A model generated the notes under the pieces. That model made no database searches. It was given only the letters and a program-made list of their open reading frames with translations, and had not been told where the DNA came from. From Burkholderiaceae bacterium (lineage in GTDB: Bacteria > Pseudomonadota > Gammaproteobacteria > Burkholderiales > Burkholderiaceae_C), in contig JALOSD010000001.1 in the NCBI GenBank assembly GCA_025458585.1, positions 1-60,855 on the forward strand: DNA of 60,855 bases, read 5' to 3'. Position numbers and translations under genes: made by a program. Each line of letters starts with the position of its first letter. Position 1 is the stretch's first letter. Shown piece after piece: positions 43,670 through 53,133 of the stretch.

Positions 43670-44677
43670 TCAATTCAGGGGCGCATTGTAGCCCGCCTGC
43701 CCGCCGGCGACGCGCTGCCAGGCCGCGGCGAGATCGGCCGGCGGGTCGTGCTCGAACTGCAGCGCCCGCCCGTCGACGGGGTGCGCGAAGCCGAGGCGCG
43801 CCGCGTGCAGCGCCTGCCGCAGCAGGCCGAGCGCGGGGCGGCCGCCGTAGAGCGCGTCGCCGACCAGCGGGTGCCCGCGGTGCGCGAGGTGGACGCGGAT
43901 CTGGTGCGTGCGGCCCGTGTGCAGCCGGCACCACAGCGCGCTGAAGCCTTCGGCGCGGGCCACCGGCAGCACGTCGGTGCGCGCCGGCTTGCCGCCGGCG
44001 ACGACAGCCATGCGCACCCGCACGCGCGGGTCGCGCCCGATCGGCGCCTCGACCGTGAACGGCGCGGCGCCGACGTCGCCGTGCGCGATGGCCTGGTACT
44101 CGCGCCGCACCCCGCGCGCCGCGAGCGCGCGCACGAGGGCCGTCATCGCGACCAGTGTCTTCGCGACCACCATCAGGCCCGAGGTGTCCTTGTCCAGGCG
44201 GTGCACGATGCCCGCACGCGGCAACGCCGCCGCGCCGGCGTGGTGCGCGAGCAACCCGTTGAGCAGCGTGCCACCCCAGTTGCCCGGCGCCGGATGCACG
44301 ACCTGCCCGGGCGCCTTGTCGAGCACGAGCAGGTGCTCGTCCTCGAACACGATCGTCAGCGGCACGGCCTGCGCGCGGAACGCCCGCGCCTGCGCCGTCG
44401 GCTCGAGCCGCACCGCGACGTGCTGGCCCGCGCGCACGGCCTTCGACGCGCTTCGCGCGACGACGCCGTCGACCTCGACGGCGCCCTGCGCGATCAGGGC
44501 CTGGAGGTGGCTGCGCGAGAACTCGGGGGCGCACTGCACCAGCGCCTTGTCGAGCCGCCACCCGTGCCAGCCCGGCTCGACCGCGCGTTCGCGCCGTTCG
44601 GCCGGAGCATCGTCGAGCGGCACCTCGTCGTCGTCGGGCGCGACGCCCGCGGCCTCGGGGTCGCGCTCGGGGAGCAT
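43670..44677 (-). CDS. rluD: 23S rRNA pseudouridine synthase RluD
   Basis: RluD makes pseudouridines 1911, 1915 and 1917 in 23S rRNA helix 69. It has an S4 domain (about residues 40-95) and the catalytic motif AGIVHRLDKDTSGLMVVAK with the active-site Asp; TGRTHQIRVHLAHRGHPLVGD is the second conserved block. Length 335 aa. It is divergent from bamD, the usual Proteobacterial arrangement, and shares the 54-bp intergenic region with it. Confidence 0.95.
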   Translation of the reverse strand: MLPERDPEAAGVAPDDDEVPLDDAPAERRERAVEPGWHGWRLDKALVQCAPEFSRSHLQALIAQGAVEVDGVVARSASKAVRAGQHVAVRLEPTAQARAFRAQAVPLTIVFEDEHLLVLDKAPGQVVHPAPGNWGGTLLNGLLAHHAGAAALPRAGIVHRLDKDTSGLMVVAKTLVAMTALVRALAARGVRREYQAIAHGDVGAAPFTVEAPIGRDPRVRVRMAVVAGGKPARTDVLPVARAEGFSALWCRLHTGRTHQIRVHLAHRGHPLVGDALYGGRPALGLLRQALHAARLGFAHPVDGRALQFEHDPPADLAAAWQRVAGGQAGYNAPLN

Positions 44678-44678
44678 C

Positions 44679-44684
44679 TACACT
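44679..44684 (+). promoter_or_regulatory. candidate -10 element for bamD
   Basis: TACACT on the plus strand, about 50 nt upstream of the bamD ATG, overlapping the start of the divergent rluD. No -35 box of note at 17 bp. The whole intergenic stretch is only 54 bp, so promoters of both genes must overlap. Confidence 0.33.
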
Positions 44685-44731
44685 CGACGGGTGGTGAACT
44701 GCGGGGGGCCCTGGCGCCACCGACGATCGCG

Positions 44732-45550
44732 ATGACGCTGAGAAACTGGTTCGACGACCACGTCCGTGGGCTGCCGCTGGCGGCGGCGGTGATCGTCGGC
44801 GCGGCGCTGCTCGGCGGCTGCAGCAGCACGGGCGACAACGCGACGCTGCCGCCGGATCGATTGTATGCAAACGCCAAGGAAGACCTGGCCTCGGGCAACT
44901 TCGAAAGCGCGGCGAAGTCGCTCGAGCGCATCGAGGGCCAGGCCGCCGGCACGCTGCTCGCGCAGCAGGCGCAGCTCGACCTCGCGTACGCGCGCTGGAA
45001 GGCCGGCGACCGCGCCCAGGCTCTCGCCGGGCTCGACCGCTTCATCCGCCTGAACCCGTCGAGCCCGGCGCTCGACTACGCGTTGTACCTGCGCGGGCTG
45101 ATCAACTTCAACGACAACCTCGGCCTGCTCGGCTCGCTGTCGGGGCAGGAACTGTCGGAGCGCGACCAGCAGGCCTCGCGCGAGGCGTACCAGTCGTTCC
45201 GGCAGCTCGTCGAGCAGTTCCCGCAGTCGCGCTACGCCGACGATGCGCGGCTGCGCATGGACTACATCGTCAACGCGCTCGCCGAGTACGAGGTCCACGT
45301 CGCGCGCTACTACTACCGGCGCGGCGCGTTCGTCGCCGCGGTGAACCGCGCGCAGTTCGCCATCCAGGAGTACCGCCAGACGCCGGCCACCGAGGAGGCG
45401 CTGTTTCTGCTGTCGCGCAGCTACGACCAGCTCGGCCTGCCGCAGCTGCGCGACGACGTCGAGCGGGTGCTGAAGTCGAACTTCCCCGACAGTCGCTTCC
45501 TGCGCGAGGGGCTCGTGATTCGCGACAAGTCGTGGTGGGCGCTGTGGTGA
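44732..45550 (+). CDS. bamD: outer membrane protein assembly lipoprotein BamD
   Basis: BamD is the essential lipoprotein of the BAM complex, built of five TPR-like repeats. The signal peptide ends in a lipobox (ALLGGC), and the mature part opens LYANAKEDLASGNFESAAKSL. Repeats continue with QSRYADDARLRMDYIVNALAEYEVHVARYYYRRG, which has the conserved ARYYYRRG motif of family members. Length 272 aa. It is divergent from rluD, and convergent with dinG after only 7 bp. Confidence 0.96.
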   Translation: MTLRNWFDDHVRGLPLAAAVIVGAALLGGCSSTGDNATLPPDRLYANAKEDLASGNFESAAKSLERIEGQAAGTLLAQQAQLDLAYARWKAGDRAQALAGLDRFIRLNPSSPALDYALYLRGLINFNDNLGLLGSLSGQELSERDQQASREAYQSFRQLVEQFPQSRYADDARLRMDYIVNALAEYEVHVARYYYRRGAFVAAVNRAQFAIQEYRQTPATEEALFLLSRSYDQLGLPQLRDDVERVLKSNFPDSRFLREGLVIRDKSWWALW

Positions 45551-45557
45551 TGCCGGT

Positions 45558-47543
45558 TCAGTGCGCGGCGGCGAGCTCGGCGAGCCACGCCATCGCATCG
45601 CGCTCGTCGCGCAGCAGCGGCATCGGCGGCAGCGCGGCGCGCAGGCGCGCGCCGTAGCCCATCTGCGTCAGCCGCGGGTCGCACAGCACGAGCAGCCCGC
45701 GGTCGGTCTCGGTGCGGATCAGCCGCCCGGCGCCCTGCTTCAGCGACACCGCCGCCTCGGCGACGAAGTAGTCGTTGAACGCCGAGCGGCCCGCGGCCTC
45801 GAGCGCACGCACGCGTGCCTCGACGAGCGGATCGCCCGGCGGCGGGAACGGCAGCTTGTCGATCACGACGCACTGCAGCGCGGCGCCCGGCACGTCGATG
45901 CCTTCCCAGAAGCTTTGCGAGCCGACGAGCACCGACGCCGGCGTCGCGACGAAGCGCTGCAGCAGCGCGCGCTTGGGCTCGCTGCCCTGCACCAGCACGT
46001 CGATGCCGGCGGCCTCGAGCGGCGCACGCAGCGCGTCGGCGACCTGCGCGAGCGCGCGCAGCGTCGTCGTGAGCACGAAGGTGCGCCCGCCGAGCGCGAG
46101 CGCGCAGCGCGACGCGACGCGCGCCACCGCCGCCGCGTGCGCCGCGTCGCCCGGCTTCGGCAGCGCCGCGGGCACCCACAGGCGCGCGTGCGCGGCGTAG
46201 TCGAACGGGCTGCCGAGCTTGAGCGCGCGCGCGTCGTCGAGCCCCGCGGGCTCGGTGAACCAGCGCAGCCGCGCGTCGTCGCCCAGCGTGGCCGACGTGA
46301 AGACCCACGCCTTGCGCGCCCCGGCGCGCTGCGCCGCCATGGCGTCGCGGATGTCGAGCGCCGACTCGACGAGCCGCACCTGGTGCGTGCCGAGGTCGAT
46401 CCAGCGCACGCGCTCGGCGGCGCACGGCGCCGCGAAGTGGCGCGCGAGCGCGGCCAGGCCCGCAGCGCGCTCGTGCAGGCGGCCGAAGTCGGGCGCCAGT
46501 TCGCTGACGGTGTCGAGGGCCTTGGCCGCGCTGTCCGCGGCGGCGGCCAGCGCCGCGAGCGCGGCGCCGAAGCGCTCGTCGCCGGCGCGCTCGGACCAGC
46601 GCAGCTTGACGACGCCGCGCGCGTCGCGCAGCGCGCCGGCGGCGGCGAGCCGCAGTTCGCGCGCGGCGCGGTCGACCGCTGCCGCGAGCTCGGACCAGGG
46701 CTGCAGCCCGCGCGCGTGCTGCAGCCCGGCGGCGAGCAGGTCGCGCGCGACGTCGACCGCCGCCGCACTGCCGAGCGTGGTGCCGAGGAACTGCACGCCG
46801 GTCTCGACGAGCTGGTGCGCCTCGTCGAACACGACCGCGTCGACGGTGGGCAGCAGCTCGGCGACGCCGCTGTCGCGCAACGCGAGGTCGGCGAAGAACA
46901 GGTGGTGGTTGACGACGACGACGTCGGCGCCCATCGCCTCGCGCCGCGCCGCCATCACGTGACAGTCGCGGAACTGCGGACACTCGCCGCCGAGGCAGTT
47001 GTCGCGCGTCGACGTCACGAGCGGGATCGCCGGCGAGCGTTCGTCGAGGCCGGCGAGCTCGGCGAGGTCGCCGCTCGTCGTCGTCGGCGCCCACTGCTCG
47101 ATGCGCGCGAGGGCGCGCATGGCGACGCGGTCGGGCAGCGTCGCCGTGCGGCGCGCCTGTTCGAGCCGGTGCAGGCACAGATAGCTCGCGCGCCCCTTGA
47201 GCAGCGCGAGCCGCGCCGGCACGTGCAGCGCCTCGGCCAGGCGCGGCAGGTCGCGCAGGAACAGCTGGTCCTGCAGGCTCTTGGTCGCCGTGCTGACGAG
47301 CGCACGCCGGCCCGACAGCAGCAGCGGCACCAGGTACGCGAACGTCTTGCCGACGCCGGTCCCGGCCTCGACGACGAGCGCCTCGCGCGTCTCGATCGCC
47401 CGCGCGACCGCGCGCGCGAACTGCTGCTGCACCTCGCGCTCGACGTAGCCGGCGTCGGCACGCGCCAGCGGCCCGCCGCGCCCGAACGCGACGTCGACCT
47501 CCTGCTCGAGCTCGGGCCCTCCCGCGTCGCCGCGCACGGGCAT
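45558..47543 (-). CDS. DinG/YoaA-type ATP-dependent DNA helicase
   Basis: An XPD-like superfamily 2 helicase. Walker A is VVEAGTGVGKTFAYLVPLLL (about residue 55 on), the Fe-S cluster Cys residues appear at SYLCLHR and NCLGGECPQFRDC (about 121 to 190), and DEAHQLVE is the Walker B box. Motif VI is near QGAGRLIRTETDRG. Length 661 aa fits YoaA/DinG; which of the two cannot be told from sequence alone. It is the first gene on the minus strand after bamD, head-to-tail convergent by 7 bp. Confidence 0.92.
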   Translation of the reverse strand: MPVRGDAGGPELEQEVDVAFGRGGPLARADAGYVEREVQQQFARAVARAIETREALVVEAGTGVGKTFAYLVPLLLSGRRALVSTATKSLQDQLFLRDLPRLAEALHVPARLALLKGRASYLCLHRLEQARRTATLPDRVAMRALARIEQWAPTTTSGDLAELAGLDERSPAIPLVTSTRDNCLGGECPQFRDCHVMAARREAMGADVVVVNHHLFFADLALRDSGVAELLPTVDAVVFDEAHQLVETGVQFLGTTLGSAAAVDVARDLLAAGLQHARGLQPWSELAAAVDRAARELRLAAAGALRDARGVVKLRWSERAGDERFGAALAALAAAADSAAKALDTVSELAPDFGRLHERAAGLAALARHFAAPCAAERVRWIDLGTHQVRLVESALDIRDAMAAQRAGARKAWVFTSATLGDDARLRWFTEPAGLDDARALKLGSPFDYAAHARLWVPAALPKPGDAAHAAAVARVASRCALALGGRTFVLTTTLRALAQVADALRAPLEAAGIDVLVQGSEPKRALLQRFVATPASVLVGSQSFWEGIDVPGAALQCVVIDKLPFPPPGDPLVEARVRALEAAGRSAFNDYFVAEAAVSLKQGAGRLIRTETDRGLLVLCDPRLTQMGYGARLRAALPPMPLLRDERDAMAWLAELAAAH

Positions 47544-47612
47544 CAGGCCTCGACAGCGCCCACGGCGGCACGATCCAAGGCGGAATCGCGGGCGGTCCGC
47601 GGTTCGAGCCGT

Positions 47613-47699
47613 TCAAGCGGCCGCCGCGGATCCGGCTTCGCCGGTCCGCCGGCGGCGCCCCCCTGGGGGGGAGCGCCGAAGGCGCTACGGGGGGGGACC
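47613..47699. repeat. dispersed multi-hairpin repeat, copy A
   Basis: About 87 bp that aligns almost base for base with a second copy at 53050-53133. Shared landmarks are GGCCGCCGCGGA, CCGGCTTCGCCGG and GCGCCGAAGGCGCTACGGGG. It contains at least three nested palindromes: CCGGC-TTC-GCCGG type, CCCC/GGGG and GCGCC-GAA-GGCGC type. It lies 2 bp downstream (in minus sense) of the stop of the YdcH-like gene and before dinG. Similar elements are known as short dispersed repeats in Burkholderiales, from recall; function unknown. Confidence 0.75.
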
Positions 47700-47701
47700 A
47701 C

Positions 47702-47905
47702 CTACGCCGGCTCGTCCGGGCGAAGCTGCGCCTCGAGCTGCGCGATCTGGTCGCGCAGCAGCAGCCGCCGCTTCTTCAGCCGGCGCAGCATCAGCTCGTC
47801 TAGCGGCCGGTCGTCGGCGGCGCGGTCGATCAGGCCGTCGAGATCGGCGTGCTCGATGCGCAGTTCGATCAGCCGACGCTGCGGCGAGTGCAGGTTGTCA
47901 TCCAT
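47702..47905 (-). CDS. YdcH-like small protein (DUF465)
   Basis: A 67-residue helical protein with the DUF465 pattern, RRLIELRIEHADLDGLIDR followed by LMLRRLKKRRLLLRDQIAQLE, typical of a two-helix coiled coil. Function is unknown. The ATG at 47905 is used; a GTG sits one codon upstream. It is divergent from the PP2C gene, with a short (59-bp) shared promoter region. Confidence 0.88.
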   Translation of the reverse strand: MDDNLHSPQRRLIELRIEHADLDGLIDRAADDRPLDELMLRRLKKRRLLLRDQIAQLEAQLRPDEPA

Positions 47906-47920
47906 CACGAAGCGGCGTGC

Positions 47921-47926
47921 AGTGTA
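47921..47926 (-). promoter_or_regulatory. candidate -10 element for the YdcH-like gene
   Basis: TACACT on the minus strand, which would start RNA about 9 nt before the YdcH-like ATG. No ribosome site precedes that ATG. The short divergent gap means its upstream partner overlaps the opposing promoter. Confidence 0.38.
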
Positions 47927-47951
47927 GCGGCGGCGCGTCGAAAGGCTGCCT

Positions 47952-47957
47952 TATATT
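47952..47957 (+). promoter_or_regulatory. candidate -10 element for the PP2C gene
   Basis: TATATT on the plus strand ends 7 nt before the PP2C ATG at 47965, so the predicted RNA start falls at or within a base or two of the ATG. No ribosome site is visible. If real, the mRNA would be leaderless or nearly so. Confidence 0.45.
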
Positions 47958-47964
47958 GCACGCC

Positions 47965-48744
47965 ATGACGTCGAGCCCCGCGGCCTACCGCCTGTCGGCC
48001 GCCACGGCGCTGCACCGCGGCGACCGCCTCTACCAGCAGGACCAGGTCCAGATCCTCGTGCACGAGCGCGTGCCGGGGTGCGTGCTCGCCGTGCTCGCCG
48101 ACGGCATGGGCGGCAAGAGCGGCGGACGCAAGGCCGCCGACCAGGTGCTGCTGACCGCACGCCAGCTGTTCGAGCGCTACGCGCCGAGCGAAGACGACCC
48201 GGCGCAGCTGCTGCGCCAGCTCGTGCTCGAGGCCCACCTGATGATCAAGCTCACGGCGATCGCCGCCGAGGAGGAGCCGCACAGCACGATCGCATCGTTC
48301 GTGATCGGGCCCAAGCTGCGCTGCGACGTCGCGCACGCCGGCGACTCGCGCGTCTACCACTTCCGCGGCCGCGAGATGCTCGGGCGCACGACCGACCACT
48401 CGTACGTGCAGCGGCTGATGGAAGACGGCGAGATCGACGAGGCCGAGGCCAACGCGCACCCGCAGGCCAACCTGCTGACCGGCTGCCTCGGCACGCAGCA
48501 GGACCCGCCGATCACGCTCGCGCAGATCGACCGCCTCGACGTCGGCGACACGATGCTCGCGTGCAGCGATGGCCTGTGGCACTACTTCACGCCGGCCGAA
48601 CTGGGCGTGATCGTCGACGAACTGCCGGTGCGCGAGGCCACGCAGCTGCTCGTCGACAAGGCGCGCCAGCGCGCCCGTGGCACCGGCGACAACCTGTCGC
48701 TCGCCATGGTGCGCATCGAGCCGCTGCCGACGAAGGCGAAGTAG
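47965..48744 (+). CDS. PP2C-type serine/threonine protein phosphatase
   Basis: A metal-dependent phosphatase of the PPM family. Motifs in order: VLADGMGGKSGGR (the DGMGG metal motif), VAHAGDSRVYHFR, CSDGLW and GDNLSLAMV near the end. Substrate is unknown. Length 259 aa is normal for single-domain bacterial PP2C. The ATG at 47965 is chosen because the frame upstream is not coding and a -10 element sits just before. No kinase partner is adjacent; zapE follows on the opposite strand with stop codons abutting (TAG then TCA, with no gap). Confidence 0.9.
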   Translation: MTSSPAAYRLSAATALHRGDRLYQQDQVQILVHERVPGCVLAVLADGMGGKSGGRKAADQVLLTARQLFERYAPSEDDPAQLLRQLVLEAHLMIKLTAIAAEEEPHSTIASFVIGPKLRCDVAHAGDSRVYHFRGREMLGRTTDHSYVQRLMEDGEIDEAEANAHPQANLLTGCLGTQQDPPITLAQIDRLDVGDTMLACSDGLWHYFTPAELGVIVDELPVREATQLLVDKARQRARGTGDNLSLAMVRIEPLPTKAK

Positions 48745-49842
48745 TCAGGTCAGGCGGGTGTCGACCGTGCGCCGGCCGAGCGCGGCGTAGGCGGCTGACT
48801 GCATCTCGTGCAGCCGCGACACCGTGCGCACGAACTCGTGCGCGAGCGGCCCCTCGGTGTAGAGCAGCTCGGCCGGCACCGCAGCCGACAGGATCAGCCG
48901 CACGTGCCGGTCGTACAGCACGTCGACGAGCCACGTGAACCGGCGCGCCTCGCTCGCCAGCCGCGGCGGCATCTGCGGCACGTCGGACAGCAGCACGGTG
49001 TGGAAGCGCGACGCGATCTCGAGGTAGTCGTTCTGCGAGCGCGGGCCGCCGCACAACGTGCGGAAGTCGAACCAGACGACGCCGCCGGCGCGCCGGCGTG
49101 CCGGCAGCTCGCGGTGCTCGATGCGCAGCACCGGGTCCTCGTCGCGCGCGTCGGCGAGCTGTCCGAACGCGCGCGCGAGCTCCGCATCGGCCACCGGCCC
49201 GAGCGGCGTGTGGTACGTCTGCAGCTGCTCGAGCGTGCGCTGGCGGTAGTCGGTGCCGGCGTCGACGTCGACGACCTGGAGCCGCGACTTCAGCAGCTCG
49301 ATCGCCGGCAGGATGCGGTCGCGGTGCAGGCCGTTCGGATAGAGACCGTCGGGGTGGAAGTTCGACGTCGTGACGATGCTCACGCGGTGGTCGAACAGCG
49401 CCACGAGCAGGCGGTGCAGGATCATCGCGTCGGTGACGTCCGCGACGTGAAACTCGTCGAAGCAGATGAGCCGGAAGCGCCGGGCGATGCGCTTGCCGAG
49501 TTCGTCGAGCGGGTTGACCGTGCCCTTGAGCTCCTGCAGCTCACGGTGCACCTCGCGCATGAACTCGTGGAAGTGCAGCCGCGTCTTGCGCCTGAGCGGC
49601 ACGGCCCGGAAGAAGCAGTCCATCAGGAAGCTCTTGCCGCGACCGACGCCGCCGTGCATGTACACGCCGCGCGGGATCGGCGGCTTGACGAACATGCGCT
49701 GCAGCGCCGTGCGCCGGCGCTGCAGGTAGGCGACCCACTCGTTCTCGCAGCGCTCGAGCGCGTCGACGGCGCGCAGCTGCGCCGGGTCCGGCAGGAAGCC
49801 GCGCTCGCGCAGCGCGTTCAGGTAGACCTGCCGGACGCCCAC
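48745..49842 (-). CDS. zapE: cell division ATPase ZapE
   Basis: ZapE is an AFG1-like ATPase that modulates FtsZ rings. Walker A is MHGGVGRGKSFLMDCFF (about residue 62 on) and Walker B is LICFDEFHVADVTDAM. Sensor region IVTTSNFHPDGLYPNGLHRD is a family hallmark, and the R-rich segment DVLYDRHVRLILSA follows late. Length 365 aa, GTG start at 49842. It is the last gene of the odh run; lpdA lies just upstream with 5 bp between. Confidence 0.93.
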   Translation of the reverse strand: MGVRQVYLNALRERGFLPDPAQLRAVDALERCENEWVAYLQRRRTALQRMFVKPPIPRGVYMHGGVGRGKSFLMDCFFRAVPLRRKTRLHFHEFMREVHRELQELKGTVNPLDELGKRIARRFRLICFDEFHVADVTDAMILHRLLVALFDHRVSIVTTSNFHPDGLYPNGLHRDRILPAIELLKSRLQVVDVDAGTDYRQRTLEQLQTYHTPLGPVADAELARAFGQLADARDEDPVLRIEHRELPARRRAGGVVWFDFRTLCGGPRSQNDYLEIASRFHTVLLSDVPQMPPRLASEARRFTWLVDVLYDRHVRLILSAAVPAELLYTEGPLAHEFVRTVSRLHEMQSAAYAALGRRTVDTRLT

Positions 49843-49847
49843 CGCGG

Positions 49848-51278
49848 TCAGAAGTTCAGCGTGCGCCTGTCGACCGCGAGCGCGGCCTCCTTCGTCGCCT
49901 CCGACAGCGACGGGTGCGCGTGGCAGGTGCGCGCGATGTCCTCGGCGCTGGCGCGGAACTCCATCGCCAGCACCGCCTCGGCGATCAGCTCGCTGGCCAT
50001 CGGGCCGACGATGTGCACGCCCAGCACCTCGTCGGTCGAGGCGTCGGCGAGGATCTTGACCATGCCGGTGGTGTCACCGAGCGCGCGCGCCCGGCCGTTG
50101 GCCATGAACGGGAACGTGCCGGCCTTGTAGGCCCGCCCGGCGGCCTTCAGCTGCTGCTCGGTCTGGCCGACCCAGGCGATCTCGGGGCTGGTGTAGATCA
50201 CCCACGGCACGGTGTTGAAGTCGACGTGCGGGTGCTGGCCGGCGATGCGCTCGGCCACGGCGGCGCCCTCCTCCTCGGCCTTGTGCGCGAGCATCGGGCC
50301 GCGAACGACGTCACCCACCGCCCAGACGCCGGGCAGGTTCGTGCGGCAGTCGTCGTCGACGACGATCGCGCCGCGCTCGTCGAGCTTCAGGCCGACGCCC
50401 TCGGCATTCAGGCCGGCGGTGTTCGGCGCCCGACCGATCGAGACGATCAGCCGCTCGACCTCGAGCGTCTGCGCGCCGCCCTTGGCGTCGGTGTAGGCGA
50501 CCTTGACGCCGTTCTTGCCGGACTTGACGTCGCCGACCTTCACGCCGAGCTCGATCTTCAGCCCCTGCTTCGTGAACGCCTTGTGGGCCTCCTTCGCGAT
50601 CTGCTCGTCGACCGCCCCGAGGAACGTCGGCAACGCCTCGAGCACCGTCACCTGAGCGCCGAGCCGCCTCCACACCGAGCCCATCTCGAGGCCGATCACG
50701 CCCGAGCCGATCAGCCCGAGCGTCTTCGGCAGCTTCGGGATGCGCAGCGCGCCGTCGTTGCTGAGGATGCGTTCCTCGTCGAACGCGACGCCGGGCAGCG
50801 CGCGCGCGCTCGAGCCGGTGGCGACGACGATCTGCCTGCCCACCAGCGTCTCGTTCGCCGCGCCCGCCACGGCGATCTCGTAGCCGCCGTCCACCGCCTT
50901 GACGAACGAGCCGCGGCCGTGGAAGAAGCTGACCTTGTTCTTCTTGAACAGGTACAGGATGCCGTCGTTGTTCTGCTTCACGACGGTGTCCTTGCGCGCG
51001 AGCATCTTCGCGACGTCGATGCTGAGGTCCTTCAGCCCGATGCCGTGGTCGGCGAAATGGTGGCCGGCGTGCTCGAAGTGCTCGCTCGACTGCAGCAGCG
51101 CCTTGCTGGGGATGCAGCCGACGTTGGTGCAGGTGCCGCCCGGTGCCGGGCCGCCGGCGGCGTTCGTCCATTCGTCGATGCAGGCGGTGGCGAAGCCGAG
51201 CTGGGCGGCGCGGATGGCGGCGATGTAGCCGCCGGGACCGGCGCCGATCACGATGACGTCGAAGGATTTGCTGGACAT
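49848..51278 (-). CDS. lpdA: dihydrolipoyl dehydrogenase
   Basis: E3 flavoenzyme that reoxidises the lipoyl arm of SucB. FAD-binding GAGPGGYIAAIRAAQLG at the N-terminus, the redox-active Cys pair in CTNVGCIPSKALL, and a C-terminal active site His-Glu in HIVGPMASELIAE...CHAHPSLSE are visible. The 476-residue length is normal. It is downstream of sucA-sucB-pspC, and a 115-bp repeat-rich gap precedes it. Confidence 0.97.
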   Translation of the reverse strand: MSSKSFDVIVIGAGPGGYIAAIRAAQLGFATACIDEWTNAAGGPAPGGTCTNVGCIPSKALLQSSEHFEHAGHHFADHGIGLKDLSIDVAKMLARKDTVVKQNNDGILYLFKKNKVSFFHGRGSFVKAVDGGYEIAVAGAANETLVGRQIVVATGSSARALPGVAFDEERILSNDGALRIPKLPKTLGLIGSGVIGLEMGSVWRRLGAQVTVLEALPTFLGAVDEQIAKEAHKAFTKQGLKIELGVKVGDVKSGKNGVKVAYTDAKGGAQTLEVERLIVSIGRAPNTAGLNAEGVGLKLDERGAIVVDDDCRTNLPGVWAVGDVVRGPMLAHKAEEEGAAVAERIAGQHPHVDFNTVPWVIYTSPEIAWVGQTEQQLKAAGRAYKAGTFPFMANGRARALGDTTGMVKILADASTDEVLGVHIVGPMASELIAEAVLAMEFRASAEDIARTCHAHPSLSEATKEAALAVDRRTLNF

Positions 51279-51301
51279 GGTGTGGGGAGTCGGGGTGGGG
51301 T

Positions 51302-51391
51302 CAGGCCTGGAGCCGCGGGCGTGTGCGAGCCGTCGGAGCCGGCTGGCCTTCGCCCCGTCCAGGCCTGCGCAAACAGGCCTGGAGCCGCGGG
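51302..51391. repeat. GC-rich repeat and hairpin cluster before lpdA
   Basis: The 18-bp unit CAGGCCTGGAGCCGCGGG occurs at 51302-51319 and again at 51374-51391. The second copy also forms a 9-bp inverted repeat with 51359-51367 (CCAGGCCTG, 6-nt loop, CAGGCCTGG). The cluster fills the 115-bp gap between the pspC stop and the lpdA start. No gene is present. Confidence 0.7.
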
Positions 51392-51393
51392 GC

Positions 51394-51717
51394 TCAGTCC
51401 TCGAGCGGGACGAAGATCCACAGCAGGAGATAGATCACGACGCCGGTGCCGCCGAACAGCGCGAGCACGACGAACAGCAGCCGCCAGATCCACGAGTCGA
51501 CGCCGGTGGCGAGACCCAGCCCCCCGCACACGCCGCCGAGCCACTTGTCGGTGCGGTTGCGGCGCAGCGTGTTGATCGCCGCGACCGACGGCGGCGGCGG
51601 GGGTGATGACGGCCGCGTGTCGAGCAGTTTCGCCTTCGCGCGCGCGAATTCGTCGTCGCTGAGCGCGCCGCGCGCGTGAAGCTCCTGCAGCTTGGCGAGT
51701 TCGTCGGCGAGGTTCAT
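51394..51717 (-). CDS. PspC-domain membrane protein with SHOCT motif
   Basis: A 107-residue protein. An N-terminal SHOCT-type short helix (about residues 3-30, LQELHARGALSDDEFARAKAKLL) precedes a PspC domain (about 50-107) with two membrane-associated stretches, GGVCGGLGLATGVDSWIWRLLFVVLALFG among them. PspC-type proteins act in envelope stress or as membrane regulators; here no psp operon neighbours are visible. It is wedged between sucB and lpdA on the same strand. Confidence 0.85.
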   Translation of the reverse strand: MNLADELAKLQELHARGALSDDEFARAKAKLLDTRPSSPPPPPSVAAINTLRRNRTDKWLGGVCGGLGLATGVDSWIWRLLFVVLALFGGTGVVIYLLLWIFVPLED

Positions 51718-51751
51718 CGCGGGGCCTCCGATAGAGGTTGACGGCGGCGGG

Positions 51752-53023
<1,272 letters not shown>

Positions 53024-53049
53024 GATGTCTATCTGTGTAGGGGTGACCA

Positions 53050-53133
53050 TCAAGTGGCCGCCGCGGAACCGGCTTCGCCGGGCCGCTGGCGGCGCCCCTC
53101 GAGGGGAGGCGCCGAAGGCGCTACGGGGTGGCC
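53050..53133. repeat. dispersed multi-hairpin repeat, copy B, between sucA and sucB
   Basis: Second copy of the element at 47613-47699, in the same orientation. It begins directly at the sucA stop (minus sense) and ends 27 nt before the sucB start. In the mRNA it folds into three hairpins. Its position could lower sucB relative to sucA or protect the sucA message 3' end. Confidence 0.75.

Noticed and set aside
43461..43691. ORFs in the rluD-scpB gap
   Set aside because: Short, Arg/Pro-rich, without start signals or homology-like motifs.
45561..47927. 788-residue plus-strand ORF opposite dinG
   Set aside because: Mirror frame of a high-GC gene with no recognisable motif.
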